From assembly GCA_021775385.1 (NCBI GenBank), contig JAJFHW010000103.1, forward strand, positions 1 through 26,907: DNA of 26,907 nucleotides. Direction: 5' to 3'. This DNA comes from Hyphomicrobiales bacterium (GTDB lineage Bacteria; Pseudomonadota; Alphaproteobacteria; Rhizobiales; HXMU1428-3). The notes under the pieces were generated by a model, which had not been told where the DNA came from, ran no database searches, and saw only the letters and a program-made list of their open reading frames with translations. This document shows positions 10,189-17,131 of the stretch, piece after piece. The stretch's first letter is position 1; every line of letters starts with the position of its first letter. A program made the translations under genes and the position numbers.

Positions 10189-10693
10189 AAAAATTGGTCC
10201 TTTTTAAAAATAATTAGTCACCTATGGTGCTTTATAAATCGGGATAAGACGGCGCAAGCTTCTGATTAGAACATTAAGGGAGGAAAGTATGCGCACCTTG
10301 CCCGATCTTAGTAATTGCTTAATCAATATTTGTGCCAAAGACATAACTTGTTGAAAAATATATGTAATTTGCATAAAAGAAGTTGTCGAAGATTAAATGT
10401 GCATAAAAAATGCACATCTTTATGTTGTGTTCAAAAAACATGCAGACAAAATGTGCATAAATTTTAATCGGTAAAAGACAACTTAAATTTGGAAGGTGCG
10501 ATTGCTTAATTAATTTGCAAAAAACTATGCTAAGAATTAAATAATAACCATATGTGATGGGATAACTTCAGTGCTTAACCTTGAGAAAATACAATAATCA
10601 TGATTTATCAAAAAAGCGGATTGTCGGGCGGAAACTGACAATCGGGTGTGGTGTAATAATTATAAAACGCCTGACTTAAATAGAGGTCTTAAA
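10189..10693. promoter_or_regulatory. Divergent intergenic region: nrtA leader/promoter and lipoprotein promoter
   Basis: About 500 bases without a gene. On the minus strand a sigma54-like element, TGGCAC-N5-TTGAT, lies at 10337-10322 (GG at -24 fits; GA instead of GC at -12), which would leave a leader of about 120 bases before nrtA. Upstream of it AAATGTGCATAAA occurs twice as a direct repeat 54 bp apart (10395 and 10449). The first copy forms an inverted repeat ATGTGCAT-N5-ATGCACAT at 10397-10417. A long-range pairing ATCGGG/CCCGAT frames the leader (minus strand, about 10308 to 10240). I see no ORF here that I would support. Confidence 0.4.
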
Positions 10694-11107
10694 TTGAGTA
10701 AAAAAATCATAGTCATTCTTAGTCTACTACTCCCTCTATCTGCCTGTCTTTCAGGCAAAGAAACTGGGGGGCTAATAAAAAGCACAACACCCAATGAGAA
10801 AACTCGGTTAATCATCTTAACTGTTGGGCAAGAGGGCCTCTATCAAGAGGCTGTACAGTCTATTCTTCCCACTAAGTCACCAGTAAAATTTTTAACCGTA
10901 AAGACTTTAAAATTCCATGACCAGGATGGGTTACATACTTGCGGCTACGCGAATTATAAAAATGAAGCAGGGCAAAGTAGTGAGACTCCCTTTTACGTAG
11001 AATTACGCAAAACCAATGAGAAGTATGGTGTTCATCGAGGTCAAGTCGGTACCGATGATGAGAAGAAAGCAAAAGTAAAATTCGTTTGCCGTCATCACAA
11101 ACTATAA
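10694..11107 (+). CDS. Small lipoprotein, function unknown
   Basis: A 137-residue predicted lipoprotein: LSKKIIVILSLLLPLSAC ends in a lipobox (PLSAC), followed by a polar secreted domain. The start is the TTG at 10694, which has AGAGG 6-7 bases upstream and places the signal peptide at the N-terminus; the longer frame from a GTG at 10646 would put 16 polar residues ahead of the signal sequence. The secreted part has two Cys (HTCGYANYKN and KFVCRHH) that could form a disulfide. The C-G-x-x-N-x-K-N stretch resembles, from memory, a family of small uncharacterised Rhizobiales exported proteins. It is a single gene, divergent from nrtA and convergent with the GST gene. Confidence 0.75.
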   Translation: MSKKIIVILSLLLPLSACLSGKETGGLIKSTTPNEKTRLIILTVGQEGLYQEAVQSILPTKSPVKFLTVKTLKFHDQDGLHTCGYANYKNEAGQSSETPFYVELRKTNEKYGVHRGQVGTDDEKKAKVKFVCRHHKL

Positions 11108-11194
11108 AAAAGGCCCGTGCTTTTAGTGCTTAAAGAGTGGTGACCCAAAAAGCAATAAAACACGGTCCAGGGAGCAACGGAGCAAATTTAAAAA

Positions 11195-11812
11195 TTAGGC
11201 AATGGCTTTATAGTCGACCTCTTCAGCTTGCAAAGCTTTTTGAAAAGAAGGGCGGCTACTAATGTTGGTGATCATTTTTTTTACATTACCACCGAGTTGA
11301 ATTTGCATTGGAAAAAACGAGCCCCAATTCGCATAAACTGCGAGTAGAAAATCAGCTGCTGCTGGTTTATCTCCTGTCACATAATCTGAAGTTTTCAAAT
11401 GCTCATCAATCGATTGCCACAATCCTTCAATGACCTTTGCTTGCTTATTCAAAAGAGAGAGTTTCAGGTCCTCATCTTCTACATTTTTTGCAACATAAAA
11501 TAATTTTGAATAAGCTACATGTATTGTCGCATTCGCGATCATCAGCCATTCAATGGCTCTTGTACGCGCTTCTCCAGATTGAGGAAGCATATCACTTTTA
11601 TGTTTTTCAAGAATGTGCAGAATTATAGCAGCACCTTCACGAATAATCTGTCCGTCATCATCTAAAACAGGCACAGTTTTAGGTGGACTGAGAGTTTCAA
11701 AGTTAGATGTATCAGCCGCCTTGATAAGTTCAACGGGTAAGTTGAGTTCATTTAAAACCGCATGAACCCCCATAGAACAGGCACCAGGTGAATAATATAA
11801 TTTGTAAGTCAT
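11195..11812 (-). CDS. Glutathione S-transferase family protein, beta-class like
   Basis: Cytosolic enzyme of 205 residues with the usual two-domain GST layout. The thioredoxin-like domain (1-80) has YYSPGACSM with Cys12 at the beta-class active-site position, the cis-Pro motif in KTVPVLDDDG and the glutathione-contact stretch IREGAAIILHI. The helical domain (90-200) contains the N-capping and hydrophobic core region TGDKPAAADFLLAVYANW (usual form: G-x-x-x-S/T-x-A-D). It lies 37 bp after the nitronate monooxygenase gene and is probably co-transcribed with it, suggesting joint handling of electrophilic or nitro compounds under the divergent HxlR regulator. The substrate cannot be read from the sequence. 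Confidence 0.9.
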   Translation of the reverse strand: MTYKLYYSPGACSMGVHAVLNELNLPVELIKAADTSNFETLSPPKTVPVLDDDGQIIREGAAIILHILEKHKSDMLPQSGEARTRAIEWLMIANATIHVAYSKLFYVAKNVEDEDLKLSLLNKQAKVIEGLWQSIDEHLKTSDYVTGDKPAAADFLLAVYANWGSFFPMQIQLGGNVKKMITNISSRPSFQKALQAEEVDYKAIA

Positions 11813-11849
11813 CGTTTTTCCTAAATGTTAAAGTGAGAAGAAAGGGACG

Positions 11850-12914
11850 TTAAGTTGATAAATCAGTGATCAGTTGATCCATCAGATCAAAAGCCGAACG
11901 GTGCTTAAGTAAGCCCGCACCTTGCCCAGCATAGTGAGAGGAGAATTTCGTATTTGCTTGTTCAGCTGCAGCCTGCTTAAGAGGATTTGCAAAAAAACTT
12001 TGTATGGGAAATGGCAAAGGAAACTCAGAGCACGCTTCGCACTGTGAAATAAATTCATTCGGAATGAAGCGAGCAAGCCGTCCTGTAAAGCTACGGCTAA
12101 GAACTGTGTTCTCAGATTTATTGTTGAATAGAGACTGTCGATGCAAGTTACTTGTACCACTTTCAGCGCAAGCAAGAAAGGCGGTGCCAAGTTGGGCAGC
12201 CTCTGCGCCCAAAGCAAGAGCCGCCTTTATTCCCCTTGCATCGGAAATGCCACCGGCCGCGATCACAGGTTGTGGCACCGCATCAACCACTTGTGGCACC
12301 AGGGCAAGAGTACCTATAAGGGATTGCTCCGCTGGTTTTTGAAACGCAACACGGTGACCACCAGCTTCAAAACCTGTCGCCAGAATAATATCAACCCCAG
12401 CATCAGAGAGGGTCACAGCTTCATCAACAGTGGTCGCTGCCCCTAGCGTGAGGATCTCTTTTCTCTTGCATTCTTTCAATATTGCTTCATCAGGAACACC
12501 AAAGACAAAACTAAAAACAGGAGGAGACATTTCAAGAAGGGCGTCAACCTGGTTCTCAAAATCTTCATAAAACGTTTCAGGATACCTTGGGTAAGTTAAA
12601 TTGAGCTCATCATAAAACGGTTTGAAAGGCTCGAGATACATTTCAAACTGAGCTTCACTCATTGTAGCAAAACCATCATCATAATTTGAAACCCAGAGAT
12701 TAATGGCAAAAGGGTGGGCAGTAACATTTCGAATGTTTGTGATGAGTTTCTTTATCTCTTCAGGTGGAAGAATATGAGCACCATATGATCCAAGACCACC
12801 TGCATTCGACACCGTTGCAACGAGATCAACCGTAGAAAGGTTACCACCAAAGGGGCCCTGAATAATCGGATATTTTATATTGAGTAGAGTTGTTAAACGG
12901 TTTGATTGAAACAT
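11850..12914 (-). CDS. Nitronate monooxygenase / 2-nitropropane dioxygenase family protein
   Basis: FMN-dependent TIM-barrel enzyme of 354 residues, close to the family length. Recognisable segments: the N-terminal KYPIIQGPFGGNLSTVDLVA, SNAGGLGSYGAHILPPEEI, HPFAINLWV, then GVDIILATGFEAGGHRV, which carries the family His (GGHR), and the phosphate-binding stretch AAGGISDARGIKAALALGA followed by QLGTAFLACAESG. Family members oxidise alkyl nitronates such as propionate-3-nitronate, or act as NADH:quinone reductases; which activity this one has cannot be told from sequence. First gene of a two-gene operon with the GST, divergent from the HxlR regulator. Confidence 0.9.
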   Translation of the reverse strand: MFQSNRLTTLLNIKYPIIQGPFGGNLSTVDLVATVSNAGGLGSYGAHILPPEEIKKLITNIRNVTAHPFAINLWVSNYDDGFATMSEAQFEMYLEPFKPFYDELNLTYPRYPETFYEDFENQVDALLEMSPPVFSFVFGVPDEAILKECKRKEILTLGAATTVDEAVTLSDAGVDIILATGFEAGGHRVAFQKPAEQSLIGTLALVPQVVDAVPQPVIAAGGISDARGIKAALALGAEAAQLGTAFLACAESGTSNLHRQSLFNNKSENTVLSRSFTGRLARFIPNEFISQCEACSEFPLPFPIQSFFANPLKQAAAEQANTKFSSHYAGQGAGLLKHRSAFDLMDQLITDLST

Positions 12915-13001
12915 CTAAATTTACCCTAAAAAGAAATTCATAAAGAACGGCTTTGTAAAAAATGAACAATTGTGTGTTTTCTAAAGTATCTTTAGGGTAA
13001 T

Positions 13002-13020
13002 ATAGTTACGTGGTAACTAT
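13002..13020. promoter_or_regulatory. Operator-like palindrome 1 in the NMO/HxlR divergent promoter
   Basis: Perfect inverted repeat ATAGTTAC-GTG-GTAACTAT. It contains the same half-site (TAGTTAC/GTAACTA) as the palindrome at 13074-13093 but with a 3-base centre. It lies about 80 bp upstream of the nitronate monooxygenase start. A smaller inverted repeat, ACTAT-TGT-ATAGT (13016-13028), overlaps its right edge. Likely a binding site for the adjacent HxlR-type protein. Confidence 0.65.
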
Positions 13021-13073
13021 TGTATAGTAGGTATTTGACTGAAACTTGATTTTAAACTATCCATTTAGTGCCT

Positions 13074-13093
13074 TAGTTACCAGCTGGTAACTA
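13074..13093. promoter_or_regulatory. Operator-like palindrome 2 in the NMO/HxlR divergent promoter
   Basis: A 20-bp perfect palindrome, TAGTTACCAGCTGGTAACTA, 42 bp before the HxlR start codon. It shares half-sites with the palindrome at 13002-13020; the centres of the two sites are about 72 bp apart. Position and shared half-site suggest autoregulation of the regulator and control of the divergent operon. Confidence 0.65.
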
Positions 13094-13135
13094 CTAAAAA
13101 TATGGATTCTAAAAATTAAGGTTGCGAGGAAAAAA

Positions 13136-13492
13136 ATGATAGTCAGAAGAAAAAATAAGGTGGCACCGCCTCCTATGAGTTGTCCTCTTTCAGCATGCCT
13201 AAGTATCATTGGAGGGCAATGGACACCGAATATAATTTGGTTCTTGAGTGAACAACCAAGACGGTTTAGTGAGTTAAAGGATGATATTCAAGGGATTTCA
13301 CCTAAGGTTTTAACAACCAGATTGCGTAAGCTCGAATCTGATGGAATTGTCCTAAGATCAGTTATGCCAACCTCTCCGCCAACTGTTGAGTATTCTCTAA
13401 CGGAACTTGGCAAAGAACTCAAACCAGCGATAGAAGCCATCGTAAGGGTGGGGAAAAAGCTTAAAGCTTTAAAAAACAAAACAACTGAATAG
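13136..13492 (+). CDS. HxlR-family transcriptional regulator
   Basis: A 118-residue winged-helix DNA-binding protein. The family signature is clear: CPLSACLSIIGGQWTPNIIW near the N-terminus, RRFSELKDDIQGISPKVLTTRLRKLESDGIV (recognition helix region), then the wing with PTVEYSLTELGKEL. Cys16 sits at the position of the redox-sensing Cys in YodB/HypR-type members, and a second Cys21 lies five residues on, so thiol-based sensing of electrophiles or oxidants is plausible, in line with the neighbouring oxidoreductase and GST. ATG at 13136 is preceded by GCGAGGAAAAAA, a good ribosome site. It is transcribed away from the NMO/GST operon; the two palindromes between them are the probable targets. Confidence 0.92.
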   Translation: MIVRRKNKVAPPPMSCPLSACLSIIGGQWTPNIIWFLSEQPRRFSELKDDIQGISPKVLTTRLRKLESDGIVLRSVMPTSPPTVEYSLTELGKELKPAIEAIVRVGKKLKALKNKTTE

Positions 13493-13713
13493 GACGCAGT
13501 GCTAAGAAAACTTAACTATTGTCCAGGCGTATTTTCTATAATGAGCCGTGTTTTCTTTAAGAAAGTCGTATTTTCTCCTTAAACAAGTATAATAACCATA
13601 ATCAAGATCAAGCTTTTGTGAATTTATAGGCATACTTTAAAAACAAATAGTGCCGAACGAACAATGCTAAAATGTTGCCGGGGTTAACCTAAATGTTATT
13701 TTGAAGCGCATGT

Positions 13714-14391
13714 ATGAGAAGAAATATGACAGAGAAACAAATTTTAAAAAGATGTTTTTATTCACTCGCACTTTGTCTTGTGAGCTTTCTTACAGCCTGT
13801 TCTAATAATGCCAACAGTAATTTTATAACAGGTGACGGAATAGACCAATCTCCTGTTGATCTAAGTGCAACCAAAGAAAACTCTGAAGATGGACAAAATG
13901 TAGCTCTTAGCAAAAATGAGCACGGAACACAGTCAGTTAAGCAATCCATAAATCAAACTGATATTAAAAAAGCAATTCATAGATACAGGCTTGAAGCTAA
14001 AATTGATACCGGTACAATGCAAGTTATAGGCGCAGACTTAAATGGTGATGGTATTGCTGAAGGTTTGGTTTTGTTTAAAGGGAATGAATGGTGCATTTCC
14101 ACGGGTTGTACTCTGGTGATATTCGCGAAAGGAACAAATGGTTTCAGACGCATGACGCGTATTCGCCGCGTAAAAGGCCCTGTTCACGTGGCGCAAAAAT
14201 TTACAAATGGTTGGAGAGATTTAATTGTCAGAACGGGAAATGCTGGGATCGGTGAAAATTTGGTAGCTCTTAAGTTTAATGGCAACTACCCGCAAAATGC
14301 GACCACCATTACAGAAAAATTAGCATTCGTACCCGATAGAAGTGAGTTGCTTTTTCAGGCAGAAAACCAGCAGGCCCTGAAAACTGAATAG
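13714..14391 (+). CDS. Lipoprotein with a DxNxDG loop, function unknown
   Basis: A predicted lipoprotein of 225 residues (221 if started at the ATG at 13726). After a basic start and hydrophobic core, CLVSFLTAC gives a lipobox. Residues about 30-85 look disordered (Asn/Ser/Glu rich). The C-terminal domain begins VIGADLNGDGIAEGLVLF, a calcium-loop-like DxNxDG segment seen in FG-GAP/VCBS-type and related surface proteins, followed by EWCISTGCTLVIF with a Cys pair that may form a disulfide. I do not recognise a specific function. The gene stands alone; the stop codon lies inside a short 14-bp tandem repeat (14380-14417). Confidence 0.75.
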   Translation: MRRNMTEKQILKRCFYSLALCLVSFLTACSNNANSNFITGDGIDQSPVDLSATKENSEDGQNVALSKNEHGTQSVKQSINQTDIKKAIHRYRLEAKIDTGTMQVIGADLNGDGIAEGLVLFKGNEWCISTGCTLVIFAKGTNGFRRMTRIRRVKGPVHVAQKFTNGWRDLIVRTGNAGIGENLVALKFNGNYPQNATTITEKLAFVPDRSELLFQAENQQALKTE

Positions 14392-14803
14392 AGAAAACTG
14401 AATAGAGAAAATTGAGTAAACGCATATCTTAATTTCGGAAATTATATTTTATTCTAATCATCTCCAAGCATGAGCTAAACAATCTTCTGACTGTTGATAG
14501 TAGTGTGCTCATTAGAAAAGACTAAGCTCATAGTCATTCCAATAAACTCAAAACTTTAGGTAAAAACCTCTTTTCAAAGCTAAATGCACTCAAATGTCAG
14601 ATTTGAGTAAGTTCTGCTGTGTCTAAGGCTGCTTTTTGAAATGATCGATTAGCTCCAGCTATCAGAAAAAGAGGCGATTTTTCTTCACTCTCATATTATA
14701 ATCTAATCAAATCTAAACTGCGAACGAAAGGTTCAGGCCCTGAATTTCCTTATCAATATGAAAAGGAAATAATGAACTCTAAGGCCTTTAAACTCTAACG
14801 GCG
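14392..14803. other. Gene-poor intergenic stretch with small hairpins
   Basis: About 410 bases in which I support no conventional gene. Structures seen: three tandem copies of a 14-bp unit AAAACTGAATAGAG at 14380-14417 (third copy degenerate); an inverted repeat ACTCAAAT-N5-ATTTGAGT at 14588-14608; and ATTTCCTT/AAGGAAAT at 14744-14770. An 8-codon frame (14772-14798) follows a good AAAGGAAAT ribosome site just before the Sel1-repeat gene and could be a leader peptide, but it is too short to judge. Confidence 0.4.
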
Positions 14804-14806
14804 TTG

Positions 14807-15397
14807 ATGGAAGGGATGCGGGCTTTAATGAAAAATGCAGTAAATACGCCCTTTTTAAAGCAAGTCCTAAGTGACAAGCTAATTACAGGTACAGTTGTTT
14901 TCCTCCTATTAGTGGCATCCAGCTATTATGCCTATCTTCATTTGCGCTCTCCAAGAGAAAATCTTCTTTCTGGAAATTACTCGGTAGCTTTTTCTCAATA
15001 TTCAAAAAAAGCTAACTCTGGAAATGTATCTGCACAAACAGTGATCGGAAATTTATATTTTCTAGGGCTAGGGGTTAAGCAAAATAAATTAACCGCAGCC
15101 CGTTGGTATTTAAAAGCAGCTCTAAAAGGTTATGTGCCGGCTCAAATAAATTTAGGACAAATGTATTGGAATGGGCAAGGGCTGCCATTGCTGCCACTTA
15201 AAGCGATGGGCTGGTTTCATTTAGCCAGGAAAAATGGCAGTAAGCGAGCCAATGGACACATTCGATATATGATAAGAGCGAATGTAATTCTGACCAATAT
15301 GATCCAGGAGGCAAAAATAAAATATGACAACATAGATATAGTAAATAGTCGTTTCTCAAAAATGGGAGAGACAGCTTTTTTGTTGAAACAGGATTAA
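14807..15397 (+). CDS. Membrane-anchored Sel1-repeat protein
   Basis: About 197 residues: a short cytoplasmic start, one membrane segment (TGTVVFLLLVASSYYAYLHL), then two to three Sel1-like alpha-helical repeats facing outward (AQTVIGNLYFLGLGVKQNKL, AARWYLKAALKGYVPAQINL, GQMYWNGQGLPLLPLKAMGW). Sel1 repeats bind partner proteins and often act as adaptors in envelope complexes. The start is uncertain: TTG 14804, ATG 14807, 14816 or 14828 are all possible, with a GGAAGG stretch between. It ends 40 bp before the ExbB/MotA-like gene on the same strand, so I read it as the first gene of that cluster (inference). Confidence 0.8.
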   Translation: MEGMRALMKNAVNTPFLKQVLSDKLITGTVVFLLLVASSYYAYLHLRSPRENLLSGNYSVAFSQYSKKANSGNVSAQTVIGNLYFLGLGVKQNKLTAARWYLKAALKGYVPAQINLGQMYWNGQGLPLLPLKAMGWFHLARKNGSKRANGHIRYMIRANVILTNMIQEAKIKYDNIDIVNSRFSKMGETAFLLKQD

Positions 15398-15437
15398 GCC
15401 GTAAATCCAAAATGAGAAAATTTCATCAGGTTTGAGA

Positions 15438-16253
15438 ATGACAATACGAAAAAAAACAAAACCTTTTACAGAGAGTAAAACCCATCCGTTCTATTATTTT
15501 TTAGTTTGGTTTCTTATGTTTAATTTAATTATTTTTTCTGGGTTTGTAATGGTGGATCAAGGCTATGGAGAAAAAGTACTCAATGCTGATCGCAGCTACA
15601 TCTCATTTCTCATAGCAGCGATTTTTCTTGGCTCGTCAATTTATTGTGCCATCCACATTTTCAAATCCTGCCAATATTTAATCAGGGCAGAAATGCTCAT
15701 ACAATCCGTTAAAGAAAAAGGTACAAACACGGCACATACACAAAAAAGAGATCTCTCGGAACAAAGAAGCCTTGTTGATGATTTTATCACTGAGCTGGCG
15801 GCTACTTATAAAACTCAAGAAAATGATAAATCAAATAATGGAATTAATCAGGCAAATTATATTTTTGAAATCTATGTGGATGAGCTTCGGAGCCCTAGCG
15901 AAATTCTTGGCTTCATCATAGACGTTCTCATTCGTCTTGGGTTGATAGGAACCATTATCGGGTTCATTCTTATGTTGCAAAGTTTTGTATCAGGCCCCAG
16001 TCCAAGCGCAGAAAACATTCAAGAGCTCCTCATAACCATGAGCAGTGGTATGGGCACAGCCCTGTACACAACATTTGCCGGGCTGATTGCTTCAACTCTT
16101 TTAGGAGTTCAACAAATTTTACTCAATAAAAATGTTGAGAAAATTATTGCCTCTCTCATACGGCTCTCTGACAAGAAATTTTTAATAAGCTTCACATCGA
16201 CGGATCAAACAGAAGATATCTTAGCTGATGATATCCAGCATGTGAAAGTGTAG
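15438..16253 (+). CDS. MotA/TolQ/ExbB-family proton channel protein
   Basis: A 271-residue membrane protein. Predicted segments: TM1 about 18-39, TM2 about 53-75, a cytoplasmic loop about 76-155, TM3 about 156-184 and TM4 about 204-228. TM3 and TM4 carry the family core: LGLIGTIIGFILMLQSF and GMGTALYTTFAGLIASTLLG, with Thr at the pore-lining positions typical of ExbB/TolQ/MotA. Four rather than three TM segments, and a loop between TM2 and TM3, are closer to MotA or ZorA layout than to classical ExbB. ATG 15438 is preferred over TTG 15432 because AGG lies 7 bases before it. The next gene starts 6 bp after its stop and has an ExbD-like anchor, so the two should form a PMF-driven complex. Its specific role is unknown. 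Confidence 0.88.
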   Translation: MTIRKKTKPFTESKTHPFYYFLVWFLMFNLIIFSGFVMVDQGYGEKVLNADRSYISFLIAAIFLGSSIYCAIHIFKSCQYLIRAEMLIQSVKEKGTNTAHTQKRDLSEQRSLVDDFITELAATYKTQENDKSNNGINQANYIFEIYVDELRSPSEILGFIIDVLIRLGLIGTIIGFILMLQSFVSGPSPSAENIQELLITMSSGMGTALYTTFAGLIASTLLGVQQILLNKNVEKIIASLIRLSDKKFLISFTSTDQTEDILADDIQHVKV

Positions 16254-16259
16254 GACAGT

Positions 16260-16874
16260 GTGGCAATTCGGGTAGGAACAGGCAAAAAAAAGAATAATGG
16301 AGCAGATCCATTTAGTGACCTTCTTTTTAATTCACTGCTTGGTATTTCTCTATTATTTTTCATTGCGATCATATTCATCAACCCAAAAACCAAAGAAGGT
16401 GACGTTGAGATAAATGCCTATTTTGTAATTACCGTTACGTGGAAGGATTTTAGTCCTGACGACATAGATGTATGGGTCGGTGATCCACTAGGAAAAAAAT
16501 TGTGGTTCAAACAAAGAGAAATAGGACTGCTTCATTTGGACCGCGATGACCGCGGTATGGAAGATGATCGTATCACTGTAAATAATGAACTTATTGAAAA
16601 CCCTCTCAACCAGGAAATTGTGACAATTAGGGGTGTTTATCCCGGGCGTTATACTGTGAATGTGCATTACTATAAATCCGTATCAAACGAACCCGTTGAT
16701 GTCTTAGTCAGAATTTTTAAATTACGACCAGACTATCAAGTCATAGTTGATGAAACGGTTACGTTAGATACAAAAGGAGCAGAAAAAACAGTTGTAAATT
16801 TCACGCTCGGGCAAGACGGACAGATCGTCAAAAAAGATAAAATACAAAAACAGTTGGTTGTATTTAGGGAATAA
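16260..16874 (+). CDS. ExbD-like anchor with periplasmic beta domain, function unknown
   Basis: 204 residues starting with GTG at 16260, 6 bp after the channel gene. The N-terminus is cytoplasmic and basic, then ADPFSDLLFNSLLGISLLFF forms the only membrane segment. P17-F18-x-D20 matches the PF-x-D of ExbD/TolR, where that Asp is the proton-carrying residue. After the membrane segment there is no ExbD/TolR peptidoglycan-type domain; instead residues about 45-200 are a beta-rich domain with DDIDVWVGDPLGKKLWF and HLDRDDRGMEDD, resembling the DxDxWVxDPxG pattern of DUF2135/YfaP-type domains (from memory, not searched). I infer it is the stator-like or effector half of an energised complex with the upstream channel. 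Confidence 0.8.
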   Translation: MAIRVGTGKKKNNGADPFSDLLFNSLLGISLLFFIAIIFINPKTKEGDVEINAYFVITVTWKDFSPDDIDVWVGDPLGKKLWFKQREIGLLHLDRDDRGMEDDRITVNNELIENPLNQEIVTIRGVYPGRYTVNVHYYKSVSNEPVDVLVRIFKLRPDYQVIVDETVTLDTKGAEKTVVNFTLGQDGQIVKKDKIQKQLVVFRE

Positions 16875-16890
16875 CACGCAAGAGAATATA

Positions 16891-16956
16891 GCGGATGCTA
16901 TGTGGGCATCAGAAGCGTTGGTAAAAAGAGCGGATGCTATGTGGGCATCTAAAGCG
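16891..16956. repeat. Two direct repeats of a GGATGC..GGGCATC element
   Basis: Two 27-bp copies starting at 16891 and 16930 (period 39), both beginning GCGGATGCTATGTGGGCATC and ending AAGCG; each can fold through GATGC/GCATC. A related pair lies at 26342-26406. They lie between the ExbD-like gene and the hairpin chain, and look like members of a dispersed intergenic repeat family. Confidence 0.75.
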
Positions 16957-17007
16957 CCGTTATAGAGAGTGTAAATGTAGTAAGGAAAGTTACTAAACGA
17001 AGAAGGA

Positions 17008-17106
17008 CCTCAGGCCCCTTTCGGGCTGAGGGACATGACGCCAGGGGCGTCCGGTGCCTAGCACCGCCCCTCGGAGGGCCTGTCGCCTTTAGCGACAGAA
17101 TAGCCC
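17008..17106 (+). other. Chain of five consecutive hairpins (candidate structured RNA or repeat element)
   Basis: Within 99 bases five stem-loops follow one another almost without gaps: 17008-17031 (CCTCAG/CTGAGG plus CCC/GGG), 17037-17051 (GACGCC-AGG-GGCGTC), 17052-17066 (CGGTGC-CTA-GCACCG), 17068-17078 (CCCT/AGGG) and 17080-17098 (CTGTCGC-CTTTA-GCGACAG), the last also closed by GGGC/GCCC to 17106. It is strikingly GC-rich in an AT-rich neighbourhood and ends 25 bp before the start codon at 17132. It could be a structured 5' leader, a small RNA, or a multi-hairpin intergenic repeat; strand is by context only. I do not recognise the family. Confidence 0.6.
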
Positions 17107-17131
17107 GTGAGAGAAGAGAGAAAATATTAAA

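Noticed and set aside
10646..10693. GTG at 10646 as the start of the small lipoprotein
   Set aside because: It would place 16 polar residues ahead of the lipoprotein signal; TTG 10694 has AGAGG at proper distance.
11108..11170. CCGTG...CACGG pairing after the small lipoprotein as a terminator
   Set aside because: The arms are short, the loop is over 40 bases and there is no T-run at the right place.
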